A stretch of DNA of 64,000 nucleotides from Polaribacter sp. (GTDB taxonomy: Bacteria > Bacteroidota > Bacteroidia > Flavobacteriales > Flavobacteriaceae): positions 62,001-126,000 of the forward strand of contig JABJPX010000038.1 in assembly GCA_018663625.1 (NCBI GenBank). Direction: 5' to 3'. Shown one piece after another: positions 35,897-43,924 of the stretch. Position 1 is the first letter of the stretch; each line of letters starts with the position of its first letter. The notes beneath the pieces were generated by a model. That model was not told where the DNA came from. It did not search any database and was given only the letters and a program-made list of their open reading frames with translations. The translations under genes and the position numbers were made by a program.

Positions 35897-35929
35897 GAGT
35901 TTTTCATTCCGATGAAAAACTCTTTTTTT
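35897..35929 (+). terminator. Rho-independent terminator after the transketolase subunit gene
   Basis: GAGTTTTTCAT / ATGAAAAACTC stem (35897-35922) followed by seven T residues. Confidence 0.85.
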
Positions 35930-36039
35930 GGCATTTAATTATAATATTAATGTCAGATTACCGCTATATTTACAACTAGATAAATGGGCTTGTCATTGAT
36001 TAATTTATCAATCATTTTTTTAATTTTTCAAGAATCAAT

Positions 36040-37170
36040 ATGAAAATAGGGATCGTTTGTTATCCAACCTTCGGAGGTAGTGGAGTAGTAGCAACAGAAT
36101 TGGGGATGGCCCTTGCCGATAAAGGGCACGAGGTTCATTTTATTACTTACAACCAACCTGTTAAATTGGATTTTATTTCTCACAATTTGCATTTTCATGA
36201 AGTGCTCATAGAAGAATATCCGTTGTTTCAGTATCAACCCTATGAATTAGCGCTTTCCACGAAAATGGTGGATGTTGTAGAAAAGCATCAATTGGAAGTT
36301 TTGCATGTACATTATGCGATCCCGCATGCCTATGCTGCTTTTATGGCAAAACAAATGTTGAAGGAAAAAGGAATTCATATAAAGGTGGTTACCACTTTAC
36401 ATGGTACGGATATTACACTTGTGGGGAGTCATCCTACCTATAAAACAGCGGTAGAATTTAGTATTAACAATTCGGATGTGGTTACCGCAGTTTCTAGGAA
36501 TTTAAAAGACACTACAAATCGTCTTTTTACTATTAAAAAAGAAATTGACGTCATATATAATTTTATTGATGTTGATAAATACGAACATGCTCATAAAGAA
36601 GAATGCAAGCGAATTGCATTGGCAAAACTTGATGAAAGAATTTTAACGCATGTAAGTAATTTTAGACCTGTAAAAAGAACTGAAGATGTCATTCGGATTT
36701 TTAATCAAGTACAGCAAGAAATTCCTTCAAAATTATTAATGGTGGGTGATGGTCCTGAAAGGGCAAAAACAGAACAGTTAGTTCGCGAATTAGAAATTTC
36801 AGACAAAGTAATTTTTCTAGGAAATAGCAATGAGGTTGCTAAAATTTTATGCTATTCGGATGTTTTTTTATTGCCTTCGGTAACAGAGAGTTTTGGATTG
36901 GCGGCATTGGAGGCTATGGCTGCTAGTACCGCAGTAATTTCTACAAATACAGGAGGTTTGCCTGAGGTAAATATTCACGGAAAAACAGGTTTTTTAAGTG
37001 ATTTGGGCGATGTAAACGATATGGCGAAAAATGCCATTTCCATTTTAAAAGATGATGAGACGTTGCTTCAATTTAAGCAAAATGCAAAAGAACATACCAA
37101 ACAATTTGCTTTGAAAAACATTTTACCTTTCTACGAAGCTATTTACAAATCCTGTATTTTGAAGGTTTAA
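36040..37170 (+). CDS. bshA: N-acetyl-alpha-D-glucosaminyl L-malate synthase
   Basis: A 376-residue GT4-family glycosyltransferase that couples UDP-GlcNAc to L-malate, the first step of bacillithiol synthesis. The start MKIGIVCYPTFGGSGVVATE is the BshA signature; HVHYAIPHA, TTLHGTDITLVG, VSNFRPVKR and the EX7E-type segment VTESFGLAALEAMA complete the GT-B fold. Bacillithiol is the low-molecular-weight thiol in many Bacteroidota. bshB and bshC are not nearby. It converges on aroB and the two stop codons overlap by 4 bases (37167-37170). Confidence 0.93.
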   Translation: MKIGIVCYPTFGGSGVVATELGMALADKGHEVHFITYNQPVKLDFISHNLHFHEVLIEEYPLFQYQPYELALSTKMVDVVEKHQLEVLHVHYAIPHAYAAFMAKQMLKEKGIHIKVVTTLHGTDITLVGSHPTYKTAVEFSINNSDVVTAVSRNLKDTTNRLFTIKKEIDVIYNFIDVDKYEHAHKEECKRIALAKLDERILTHVSNFRPVKRTEDVIRIFNQVQQEIPSKLLMVGDGPERAKTEQLVRELEISDKVIFLGNSNEVAKILCYSDVFLLPSVTESFGLAALEAMAASTAVISTNTGGLPEVNIHGKTGFLSDLGDVNDMAKNAISILKDDETLLQFKQNAKEHTKQFALKNILPFYEAIYKSCILKV

Positions 37171-38225
37171 GCGTTATAAAAATCCAAACTCTCAACAATC
37201 AATTCTTCAGATACTTTACAGTCGAGTTCGTGATTTTCAAAATCATTTAACAACACAAAGTTGACTTGTCCATTTACATTTTTCTTGTCATGCTTCAGTA
37301 GGTCCATGATAGCAGGGTAGTCTTCCGTTAGAAGTGTTGTTTTCCCATAGATGGCCGTGATAGTTTCTTTGACTTCGTTTAATTTCTGATTTGAAAAGCC
37401 TAATAATTTCGTAGAGATATAACTTTCACACACCATTCCAATCGCAATTGCTTCTCCATGTGTGAAATTTTCTTTGTCTTCCGATTCCAAGTAAAACGAC
37501 TCAATTGCATGTCCAACCGTATGCCCGAAATTTAATACTTTTCGCAAGTTTTTTTCAGTAGGGTCTTGCAATACAATTTCGTTTTTTATTTCAATAGATC
37601 TAAAAATTAAATCATTTATATTACGCTTTTTATGCTCTTTAATGTGATTAAATAGTTTAAGGTCATAAGTCAATCCGTATTTAATGATTTCTGCCATTCC
37701 AGATTTCATTTCTCGATCCGTAACCGTCGTTAAATACTCGGTATCAATCAACACCATTTCTGGATTGGAAAACAAGCCAATTTGATTTTTTAATACACCC
37801 AAATCCACCCCCGTTTTTCCACCAACAGAAGCATCTACCATTGACAATAAAGTGGTGGGGATGTTTACAAAATCGATTCCTCGTTTAAAGGTAGATGCCA
37901 CAAAACCACCTAAATCTGTGATGACACCACCCCCTAAAGTAATCAGTAAACTTTTACGATCTCCGCCAAGTTCTGTAATCGCATTCCAAACACCAACACA
38001 AGTTTCTATGTTTTTATTGATCTCACCAGATTCAATTTCAATCACTTCAATGGTCTTATCGGTATCTAAATTTGGAATGAATTTAGAGTAACAATGTTCA
38101 AAAGTATTCTCATCTACTAAAATAAAAAGTGTAGAGTACTTCTTTTGAGCAATTAAAGTATTCAATTCTAGGTATGCTTGCTCTTGAAAATGAACAAGAT
38201 ATGTGGCTGCTTGTATGGATTTCAT
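37167..38225 (-). CDS. aroB: 3-dehydroquinate synthase
   Basis: A 352-residue enzyme that converts DAHP to 3-dehydroquinate in the shikimate pathway, using NAD and a divalent metal. Visible: GGGVITDLGGFVASTFKRGI, IPTTLLSMVDASVGGKTGV, the metal-binding Glu and His residues in SGMAEIIKYGL and LNFGHTVGHAIES, and FTHGEAIAIGM. A single gene, convergent with bshA and divergent from the proline dehydrogenase gene. Confidence 0.95.
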   Translation of the reverse strand: MKSIQAATYLVHFQEQAYLELNTLIAQKKYSTLFILVDENTFEHCYSKFIPNLDTDKTIEVIEIESGEINKNIETCVGVWNAITELGGDRKSLLITLGGGVITDLGGFVASTFKRGIDFVNIPTTLLSMVDASVGGKTGVDLGVLKNQIGLFSNPEMVLIDTEYLTTVTDREMKSGMAEIIKYGLTYDLKLFNHIKEHKKRNINDLIFRSIEIKNEIVLQDPTEKNLRKVLNFGHTVGHAIESFYLESEDKENFTHGEAIAIGMVCESYISTKLLGFSNQKLNEVKETITAIYGKTTLLTEDYPAIMDLLKHDKKNVNGQVNFVLLNDFENHELDCKVSEELIVESLDFYNA

Positions 38226-38262
38226 ATCGATATAAATTGAACTGCAAATTAAGTAGAAATTA

Positions 38263-38293
38263 TTGAATTATTTGCAGTCTATCGCTATCTTTG
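38263..38293 (+). promoter_or_regulatory. Promoter of the proline dehydrogenase gene
   Basis: TTG (38263-38265), 20 bases, TATCTTTG (38286-38293): a full match to the Bacteroidota consensus, 21 bases before the ATG. Confidence 0.65.
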
Positions 38294-38314
38294 TTTACAT
38301 AAAATTGATGTTTA

Positions 38315-39481
38315 ATGAAATTTTTTGATAATACGGAAGTTGCCTTTACTTTAAAATCGGATTCTGAGTTGGAACGAGCTTACTTTCTCTTTAAGATGAT
38401 TCAAAATCAGCCGATGGTGAGAATTGGTACTGCGGTTACCAATTTTGCTTTGAAAGCAAAGTTACCCGTAGAAGGGTTAATTCGTTCTACTGTCTTTGAT
38501 CATTTTTGTGGAGGTGTGAATGAAGAAGATTGTCTGCCAGTTATTGATAAAATGTATACCAAAGGAAGAGTTTGTAGTGTTTTAGACTATTCTGTTGAAG
38601 GCAAGGAAGGAGAAGCAATTTTTGATGATACGATGGAGAAGATTCTTAAAATCATTAAATTTGGATATGAAAAAGAAGCCATTCCCTATGCAGTTTTTAA
38701 ACCATCTGGTTTTGGTAGGTTTGGTTTGTATCAAAAAATTACAGAGAAAAAAGAATTATCAGCAGCAGAAATAACCGAGTGGAAACGTGTGAAAGAACGT
38801 TTTGACAAAGTATGTACTGTTGCCTTGGAAAAGAATGTTCCTTTGCTAATCGATGCAGAAGAAAGTTGGATGCAAAGTGCAGCAGATGATTTGTTAGAAA
38901 TGTTGATGGAAACTTACAACAAAGAGAAAGCAATTGTTTTTAATACGCTGCAAATGTATCGACACGATCGAATGGACTATTTAAAAGGACTCCATGAGCG
39001 CGCGCATCATAAAGGCTTTCATATTGGGATAAAAGTGGTGAGAGGAGCCTATATGGAAAAAGAACGCCAAAGAGCAAAAGAGCATAACTACCCGTCTCCA
39101 ATTTGTGTTGATAAAGAAGCTACAGATAGTAACTATGATGCTGCTGTGCATTATATGATGGAGCACAAAAACATGGCTATTTTTGCAGGAACTCATAATG
39201 AAGAAAGCTCAATGTTGGTTGTTGAATTGGCGAAAAAACATAAAATAGCCCCCAATGATGACCGTTTGTGGTTTGGACAGTTATTTGGGATGAGTGATCA
39301 TATTAGTTTTAATCTTGCAAAAGAAGGCTATAATGTCGCCAAATACCTTCCGTTTGGTCCTGTAAGAGATGTGATGCCTTATTTAATAAGAAGAGCTGAG
39401 GAAAATACCTCTGTTGCTGGACAAACTAGCAGGGAGTTAAATCTTATAAAAACAGAGCGTAAAAGAAGAAAGTTGTCATGA
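38315..39481 (+). CDS. Proline dehydrogenase
   Basis: A 388-residue FAD enzyme that oxidises proline to pyrroline-5-carboxylate. It is a monofunctional PRODH barrel with LIDAEESWMQ, FNTLQMYRHDRMDYL, KVVRGAYMEKERQRA, DSNYD and the C-terminal LPFGPVRDVMPYLIRRAEEN that contacts substrate and flavin. The P5C dehydrogenase gene is not adjacent. Its stop overlaps the start of the LETM1-like gene (ATGA, 39478-39481), so the two are translationally coupled. Confidence 0.94.
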   Translation: MKFFDNTEVAFTLKSDSELERAYFLFKMIQNQPMVRIGTAVTNFALKAKLPVEGLIRSTVFDHFCGGVNEEDCLPVIDKMYTKGRVCSVLDYSVEGKEGEAIFDDTMEKILKIIKFGYEKEAIPYAVFKPSGFGRFGLYQKITEKKELSAAEITEWKRVKERFDKVCTVALEKNVPLLIDAEESWMQSAADDLLEMLMETYNKEKAIVFNTLQMYRHDRMDYLKGLHERAHHKGFHIGIKVVRGAYMEKERQRAKEHNYPSPICVDKEATDSNYDAAVHYMMEHKNMAIFAGTHNEESSMLVVELAKKHKIAPNDDRLWFGQLFGMSDHISFNLAKEGYNVAKYLPFGPVRDVMPYLIRRAEENTSVAGQTSRELNLIKTERKRRKLS

Positions 39482-39759
39482 CAACCTTAGAAGAAATAAA
39501 AGAGCTTTTAAATAAAAACAAAACACGATTCTTAAAAGAATTGGAGGAGAGTAGGGAAGTTGTTCACTTGGTTCAAAAATCAAGAAAAACAGCTTTGACC
39601 GAAGCAGAGAAAACAAAAGTGAAAGAACAATTACTGGATATCTGTAAAGCAATTCCTTCTTTTGCTGTATTTATGTTGCCAGGCGGTGCATTGCTACTCC
39701 CTTTATTAATCAAATTAATCCCAGATATTTTGCCATCTGCATTTCGGGAAGATTTGTAG
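39478..39759 (+). CDS. Small LETM1-like protein coupled to proline dehydrogenase
   Basis: The product has 93 residues. A charged helical N-half (KNKTRFLKELEESREVVHLV) is followed by FMLPGGALLLPLLIKLIPDI and LPSAF, which resembles the membrane helix and following segment of mitochondrial LETM1 ([23 protein letters not shown] type). One transmembrane helix is likely at residues 63-83. The full ribosome-binding domain of LETM1 is absent. The 4-base overlap with the proline dehydrogenase gene points to a linked role, possibly placing the flavoenzyme at the membrane; that is inference. Confidence 0.75.
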   Translation: MTTLEEIKELLNKNKTRFLKELEESREVVHLVQKSRKTALTEAEKTKVKEQLLDICKAIPSFAVFMLPGGALLLPLLIKLIPDILPSAFREDL

Positions 39760-39983
39760 TTTTTTGAAACAGTAACTCAATTTTAGGTGTATTCAAAAAA
39801 GGTCAAATTCTTGTTTTTTCACCTTTCTATTTTATTAGATCAAGTTTTCACAATGGTAGCTTCATACAAGAAACTCCAAGTATTACACCTAATATCTACA
39901 ATTCATTCCACTCAATTCGTATATAAATAGGTTGTTCAATCAAAATAACTTCTTAGAATTAGTATAATTTGTGTGGAATCAAC

Positions 39984-39991
39984 TACTTTTG
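39984..39991 (+). promoter_or_regulatory. Promoter -7 box of typA
   Basis: TACTTTTG, an exact match to TAnnTTTG, 21 bases before the ATG at 40013. Confidence 0.5.
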
Positions 39992-40012
39992 CACGAAATT
40001 TAAGAATTACAA

Positions 40013-41785
40013 ATGCAACCAATCAGAAATATCGCAATTATTGCGCACGTCGATCACGGAAAAACAACATTAGTAGATAAGATTATTGATCAAGCTAAAA
40101 TCTTGGACGATCGTAAAGAGCGTACAGATTTATTGTTAGACAATAACGATTTAGAACGTGAAAGAGGAATTACAATTCTTTCTAAAAACGTATCTGTAAC
40201 CTACAAAAACACAAAAATTAACGTCATTGATACTCCTGGTCACGCCGATTTTGGTGGAGAAGTAGAGCGCGTATTAAAAATGGCAGATGGTGTGTTACTT
40301 TTAGTAGATGCATTTGAAGGCCCAATGCCACAAACACGTTTTGTATTGGGAAAAGCTTTAGAATTAGGATTGACACCGATTGTAGTTGTTAATAAAGTAG
40401 ATAAAGAAAACTGTACTCCAGATATCGTTCATGAAAAAGTATTTGACTTAATGTTTGCCTTAGAAGCAACAGAAGAGCAATTAGACTTTACTACGATTTA
40501 TGGTTCTGCAAAGAACAATTGGATGAGTACTGATTGGAAAAACGAAACAAAGGATATCGTTCCTTTATTAGATGCGGTTCTAGAATCGATACCTGCAACG
40601 AAATACAACGAAGGAACCCCACAAATGCAAATTACTTCTTTAGACTTTTCTTCTTTTACTGGTAGAATCGCTATTGGACGTGTATTTAGAGGAGATTTAG
40701 AAGTAGGGAAAGACTACATGCTTTGTAAAGCAGATGGTTCTACTAAGAAAGTAAGAATTAAAGAACTACACGTATTCGAAGGAATGGGGAAAGTTCAAGT
40801 AGAATCAGTGCCTTGTGGAGAAATTTGTGCAATTACAGGGCTTGATGGTTTTGAAATTGGTGATACGGTTGCCGATTTAGAAAACCCTGAAGCATTGCCA
40901 AGAACAGAAATTGACCAACCTACAATGAGTATGTTGTTTACGATTAACAATTCTCCATTCTTTGGTAAAGAAGGGAAATTCGTTACTTCTCGTCATATTC
41001 GTGACCGTCTGTTCAAAGAATTAGAAAAGAATTTAGCCTTAAAAGTTGAAACAACAGATTCTGAAGACAAGTTTAATGTATACGGACGTGGTGTTTTACA
41101 CTTGTCTGTATTGATTGAAACAATGCGTAGAGAAGGATATGAATTACAAGTGGGAAGACCACAAGTAATTATTAAAATGATAGATGGTGTAAAACATGAA
41201 CCAATGGAAACATTGTCGATTGATGTACCAGAAGATGTAGCTTCTAAAGCGGTAAACTTGGTTTCTTTGCGTAAAGGTGACTTATTGATTATGGAGCCTA
41301 AAGGAGATTTACAACACTTAGAATTTTCAATTCCATCTCGTGGATTGATAGGCTTAAGAAATAGAATTTTAACAGCAACAGCTGGTCAAGCAATCATAAA
41401 CCATAGATTTTCCGAATACGGTCCTTACAAAGGTGACTTTACAGAAGAAGTAAAAGGAGCTATTGTCTCTTCTGCAGCTGGTAAAGCAACTGCTTATGCA
41501 TTGAACCGCTTACAAGATAGAGGACGTTTCTTTATCGATATCAATCAAGAAATTTATGTAGGTCAGGTAATTGGAGAAAACTCCAAATCTGATGAGATGG
41601 CTGTAAACTTGATCAAAGGAAAGCAATTGACTAACATGCGTAAATCGGGGACCGATGATGCAATGAAAATTGCACCAAAAATAAATTTCTCTTTAGAGGA
41701 AAATATGGAATACATCAAAGCAGATGAATATTTAGAGGTAACTCCAGAGAACTTACGTATGCGTAAGATTGTTTTTAAAGGATAA
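40013..41785 (+). CDS. typA: Ribosome-associated translational GTPase TypA/BipA
   Basis: A 590-residue EF-G-like GTPase that binds the 70S ribosome and helps 50S assembly, mostly at low temperature or under stress. G motifs: AHVDHGKTT (G1), ERGITI (G2), [16 protein letters not shown] (G3), NKVDKE (G4), GSAKN (G5). The BipA-specific C-terminal part ([50 protein letters not shown]) confirms TypA over EF-G or LepA. A single gene with a strong terminator behind it. Confidence 0.96.
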   Translation: MQPIRNIAIIAHVDHGKTTLVDKIIDQAKILDDRKERTDLLLDNNDLERERGITILSKNVSVTYKNTKINVIDTPGHADFGGEVERVLKMADGVLLLVDAFEGPMPQTRFVLGKALELGLTPIVVVNKVDKENCTPDIVHEKVFDLMFALEATEEQLDFTTIYGSAKNNWMSTDWKNETKDIVPLLDAVLESIPATKYNEGTPQMQITSLDFSSFTGRIAIGRVFRGDLEVGKDYMLCKADGSTKKVRIKELHVFEGMGKVQVESVPCGEICAITGLDGFEIGDTVADLENPEALPRTEIDQPTMSMLFTINNSPFFGKEGKFVTSRHIRDRLFKELEKNLALKVETTDSEDKFNVYGRGVLHLSVLIETMRREGYELQVGRPQVIIKMIDGVKHEPMETLSIDVPEDVASKAVNLVSLRKGDLLIMEPKGDLQHLEFSIPSRGLIGLRNRILTATAGQAIINHRFSEYGPYKGDFTEEVKGAIVSSAAGKATAYALNRLQDRGRFFIDINQEIYVGQVIGENSKSDEMAVNLIKGKQLTNMRKSGTDDAMKIAPKINFSLEENMEYIKADEYLEVTPENLRMRKIVFKG

Positions 41786-41811
41786 GCATCTATCAGCATT
41801 GATAAAAATAC

Positions 41812-41842
41812 AAAAGCCCAAGTTTTAACTTGGGCTTTTTTT
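41812..41842 (+). terminator. Rho-independent terminator of typA
   Basis: AAAGCCCAAGT / ACTTGGGCTTT stem (about 41813-41838) with a 4-base loop and a seven-T tract. Confidence 0.9.
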
Positions 41843-41876
41843 ATGATTTAAGCCCCTTTTTTTTCGTTTCATTATC

Positions 41877-41884
41877 TACCTTTG
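41877..41884 (+). promoter_or_regulatory. Promoter -7 box of the 41889 gene
   Basis: TACCTTTG, an exact match, only 4 bases before the ATG at 41889; predicts a leaderless mRNA. Confidence 0.5.
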
Positions 41885-41888
41885 CAGT

Positions 41889-42266
41889 ATGAGTGAATTT
41901 AATATCCTTTTTGAAACCCTACAAAATAGTCTAATAAACAACGAGTTTGTCAAATTAACACTCAGCAAGCCACTTCGGAAAAGTGAAGGCTTGAAAAACG
42001 TATATATGCGTTTGTTTTTAGTGAATGGAAAACAAATTTTTCAATTTAAATATCGACATGAAACAGAAGAGCTTTACAAGCAATTTACTTTAGCAGAAGC
42101 CTTTGTTGAAATCGAGAAATTACTCATGCAAACCTTTAGAGCAGGAACCTTATTTACGTTACGCGAAGATTTGCTAATTCTAGTTTCTAAAAAGAAAATG
42201 GTTTCTTATCGAGACAATGCACCGAGTTTTAGAAACCTTTTGCCCGAGATCGCTTTGCAATCGTAG
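41889..42266 (+). CDS. Short conserved protein resembling the N-terminal domain of a larger methyltransferase
   Basis: The product has 125 residues, soluble, no signal peptide. Stretches such as NNEFVKLTLSKPLRKSEGLKN, FQFKYRHETEEL and TLREDLLILVSKKK match, from memory, the first part of flavobacterial class I SAM-dependent methyltransferases of about 390 residues. Here the frame ends at 42266 and no SAM-binding segment follows before the opposite-strand kinase gene. It may be a shortened gene that lost its catalytic part, or a stand-alone RNA-binding domain. The promoter is intact, so expression is likely. The family assignment should be treated as tentative. Confidence 0.65.
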   Translation: MSEFNILFETLQNSLINNEFVKLTLSKPLRKSEGLKNVYMRLFLVNGKQIFQFKYRHETEELYKQFTLAEAFVEIEKLLMQTFRAGTLFTLREDLLILVSKKKMVSYRDNAPSFRNLLPEIALQS

Positions 42267-42328
42267 ATTCGTTTTTTTATGGTTGAATGAAAAAGAGAAC
42301 CCCTAAAAGCACTTTGAGCCCTGTAAGA

Positions 42329-43504
42329 CTAGGAAGCAACCAAAGGCAGTGTAAATGAAAATTCACTTCCATGACCAATTTCACTTTTCACACTGATAGC
42401 ACCGTTGTTCCTTTCAAGATATTCTCTACAAATTAATAAACCCAATCCAGATCCCTTTTCATCGAGAGTTCCTTTTGTGGTTCTGTTGGTTTTAAAACTG
42501 AATAAATCTGCTTGTTTGTCAAAGGGAATTCCAACACCATTGTCTGTAACGGTTACTTTACAATCATCACCAATCTGTTTCATATAAACGGTAACATTGC
42601 TATCTAAATAACTAAATTTCAAGGCATTTGAAATTAAATTTCTTGTCACAGCTTCGAGCATTATTTTATCTACATACACATAAAGTTGCTCTTCTACATT
42701 ACATGTCAAAGAAATGTTTTTAAGTGTTGCCTCTGGAAGATGAGATTTGATTGTTTGGTCTATGATTGAGGAAAGTGGTATTCTTTTCGGATCAAAATGT
42801 ACGTATTTGCTATTTAAATTTCCATAATCCAATAAGTTATCGAGTAGTACAAGTGTTTCTTTCGCTTTTCCATGTATTATTTTACTGTAATCTAACGTTT
42901 CTTCTAAATCTTGTTGATGCGTTACACTATCAATTAATAAATTGGAAAACCCTATAATGGCATTGAAAGGACTTCTCAAATCGTGAGCAATAACAGCAAT
43001 AAGTCGTTCCTTTGAAATCGTAAGCTTATCTATTTCTTCTTTAGAATCAAGAAGAAATCGCTCGTTTTCTTTTTGTGCAGTTAGATCATTTAATAAAACA
43101 GCCACATCCTTTTCATTAACCTTCCAAGCATAAAATTCAAAATATGTTTTTCGTGTGTCACTGTAGTTTCTATAAATGATTGGATTTCCTATTTTTATAA
43201 CTTTTTCAATGGATTTGAACCAGTAATCTTCGATGAAACCAATAATATCGGTTCCCCTTTTATCGATTATTTCTTCTCTAGTTTTCCCGATTTTACTGAT
43301 AAATTTATTATTTACATTTTTGTAATAGTAGTCCACCACGATATCATTTTCATCATAAATGGGGGATATCAATTGAAACGTGCTATCTATTGAATTAAAT
43401 AGTGCTTGTAGTTTATGATCTTTTTCTTTAACCTTCTCAATATATTGTTCTTGAAGTACCGCATTTTTTTCAAGTAGCTCTTCGTATTTTTTTTTGTAAT
43501 CCAT
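42329..43504 (-). CDS. Cytoplasmic PAS-domain sensor histidine kinase
   Basis: The product has 391 residues with no transmembrane helix. A coiled-coil start (residues 1-35) leads to a PAS-like domain (about 35-150, DVDYYYKNVNNKF type) and then the kinase core: H-box IAHDLRSPFNAIIGFSNLL, N-box LISNALKFSY, G1 DNGVGIP and G2 GSGLGLLICREYLERNNG. It autophosphorylates on the His of AHDLR and passes the phosphate to a response regulator, none of which is encoded nearby. The ATG at 43504 is preferred; the only earlier in-frame option is a TTG at 43558. Divergent from the his operon. Signal unknown. Confidence 0.9.
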   Translation of the reverse strand: MDYKKKYEELLEKNAVLQEQYIEKVKEKDHKLQALFNSIDSTFQLISPIYDENDIVVDYYYKNVNNKFISKIGKTREEIIDKRGTDIIGFIEDYWFKSIEKVIKIGNPIIYRNYSDTRKTYFEFYAWKVNEKDVAVLLNDLTAQKENERFLLDSKEEIDKLTISKERLIAVIAHDLRSPFNAIIGFSNLLIDSVTHQQDLEETLDYSKIIHGKAKETLVLLDNLLDYGNLNSKYVHFDPKRIPLSSIIDQTIKSHLPEATLKNISLTCNVEEQLYVYVDKIMLEAVTRNLISNALKFSYLDSNVTVYMKQIGDDCKVTVTDNGVGIPFDKQADLFSFKTNRTTKGTLDEKGSGLGLLICREYLERNNGAISVKSEIGHGSEFSFTLPLVAS

Positions 43505-43735
43505 TTTTAATATTTTCCCTTTCACTTTTAAAATAGGTTTAATTTTTGAATTATTCAAAAAAAAATAGATGTATTTTTAATATTAATAGCATACCTTATT
43601 ATTATAATAAACCTAAAAATATGGGGCGCTATTTAAAAAAAATAAAAAATTGTATTGGTAAACTTAGATATTGATAAAAGTTGCTAAAAAAATAAAAAAA
43701 AAGTATCAGATACGCTTTAAGAAAAATAAAGGCAA

Positions 43736-43743
43736 TATATTTG
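43736..43743 (+). promoter_or_regulatory. Promoter -7 box of the his operon
   Basis: TATATTTG, an exact TAnnTTTG match. Transcription starting 4-7 bases later would begin about 12-15 bases before the His-rich leader ORF at 43762. Confidence 0.55.
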
Positions 43744-43761
43744 CTACTTATTAAGAAAACA

Positions 43762-43818
43762 ATGTACTTTATTCAAAACCATCATCATCATTTTCAAATT
43801 TGCAGTCAAGCGAACTGA
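43762..43818 (+). CDS. his operon leader peptide with four consecutive His codons
   Basis: A short ORF of 18 codons reads MYFIQNHHHHFQICSQAN and then TGA (43816-43818). The four CAT codons occupy 43780-43791. It lies between the operon promoter box and a rho-independent terminator, directly upstream of hisG. In enterobacteria such a peptide senses histidyl-tRNA: scarcity stalls the ribosome on the His codons. If the ribosome stalls here, bases 43806-43812 are left free to pair with the terminator's 5' arm (43854-43860). If it reaches the stop codon, it covers them and the terminator can form. Too short for routine gene finding. Confidence 0.8.
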   Translation: MYFIQNHHHHFQICSQAN

Positions 43819-43879
43819 AAATGTATTGAATAAATTCAAGATATTTACAAACCCGTTTGAGACAATCAAACGGGTTTTT
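43806..43879 (+). promoter_or_regulatory. his operon transcription attenuator (antiterminator and terminator)
   Basis: Antiterminator pairing: TCAAGCG (43806-43812) with CGTTTGA (43854-43860), seven pairs including one G-T. It shares the second segment with the terminator stem AAACCCGTTTGA (43849-43860) / TCAAACGGGTTT (43866-43877), so only one can form. A small hairpin TTGAA/TTCAA (43826-43839) sits between them. The layout allows histidine starvation to relieve termination before hisG. Confidence 0.72.
43849..43879 (+). terminator. Attenuator terminator of the his operon
   Basis: A perfect 12-bp stem with a 5-base loop (GACAA) and five T residues at 43875-43879, placed 31 bases after the leader-peptide stop and 46 bases before hisG. 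It is unusual to find a strong terminator directly before the first gene of an operon unless it is conditional. Confidence 0.82.
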
Positions 43880-43924
43880 ATATTTAAAAATCAAAAGGTT
43901 GCTCAGGCACCAAACAAAGAAGAA

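Noticed and set aside
36550..37170. Overlap of bshA and aroB stop codons as a sign of misannotation
   Set aside because: Both proteins have normal C-termini and full length; a 4-base convergent overlap is acceptable in compact genomes.
43826..43924. Longer HisG starting at a TTG at 43826
   Set aside because: This stretch contains the attenuator terminator and has no similarity to HisG; the family start MNKIRIAVQKSGR lies at 43925.
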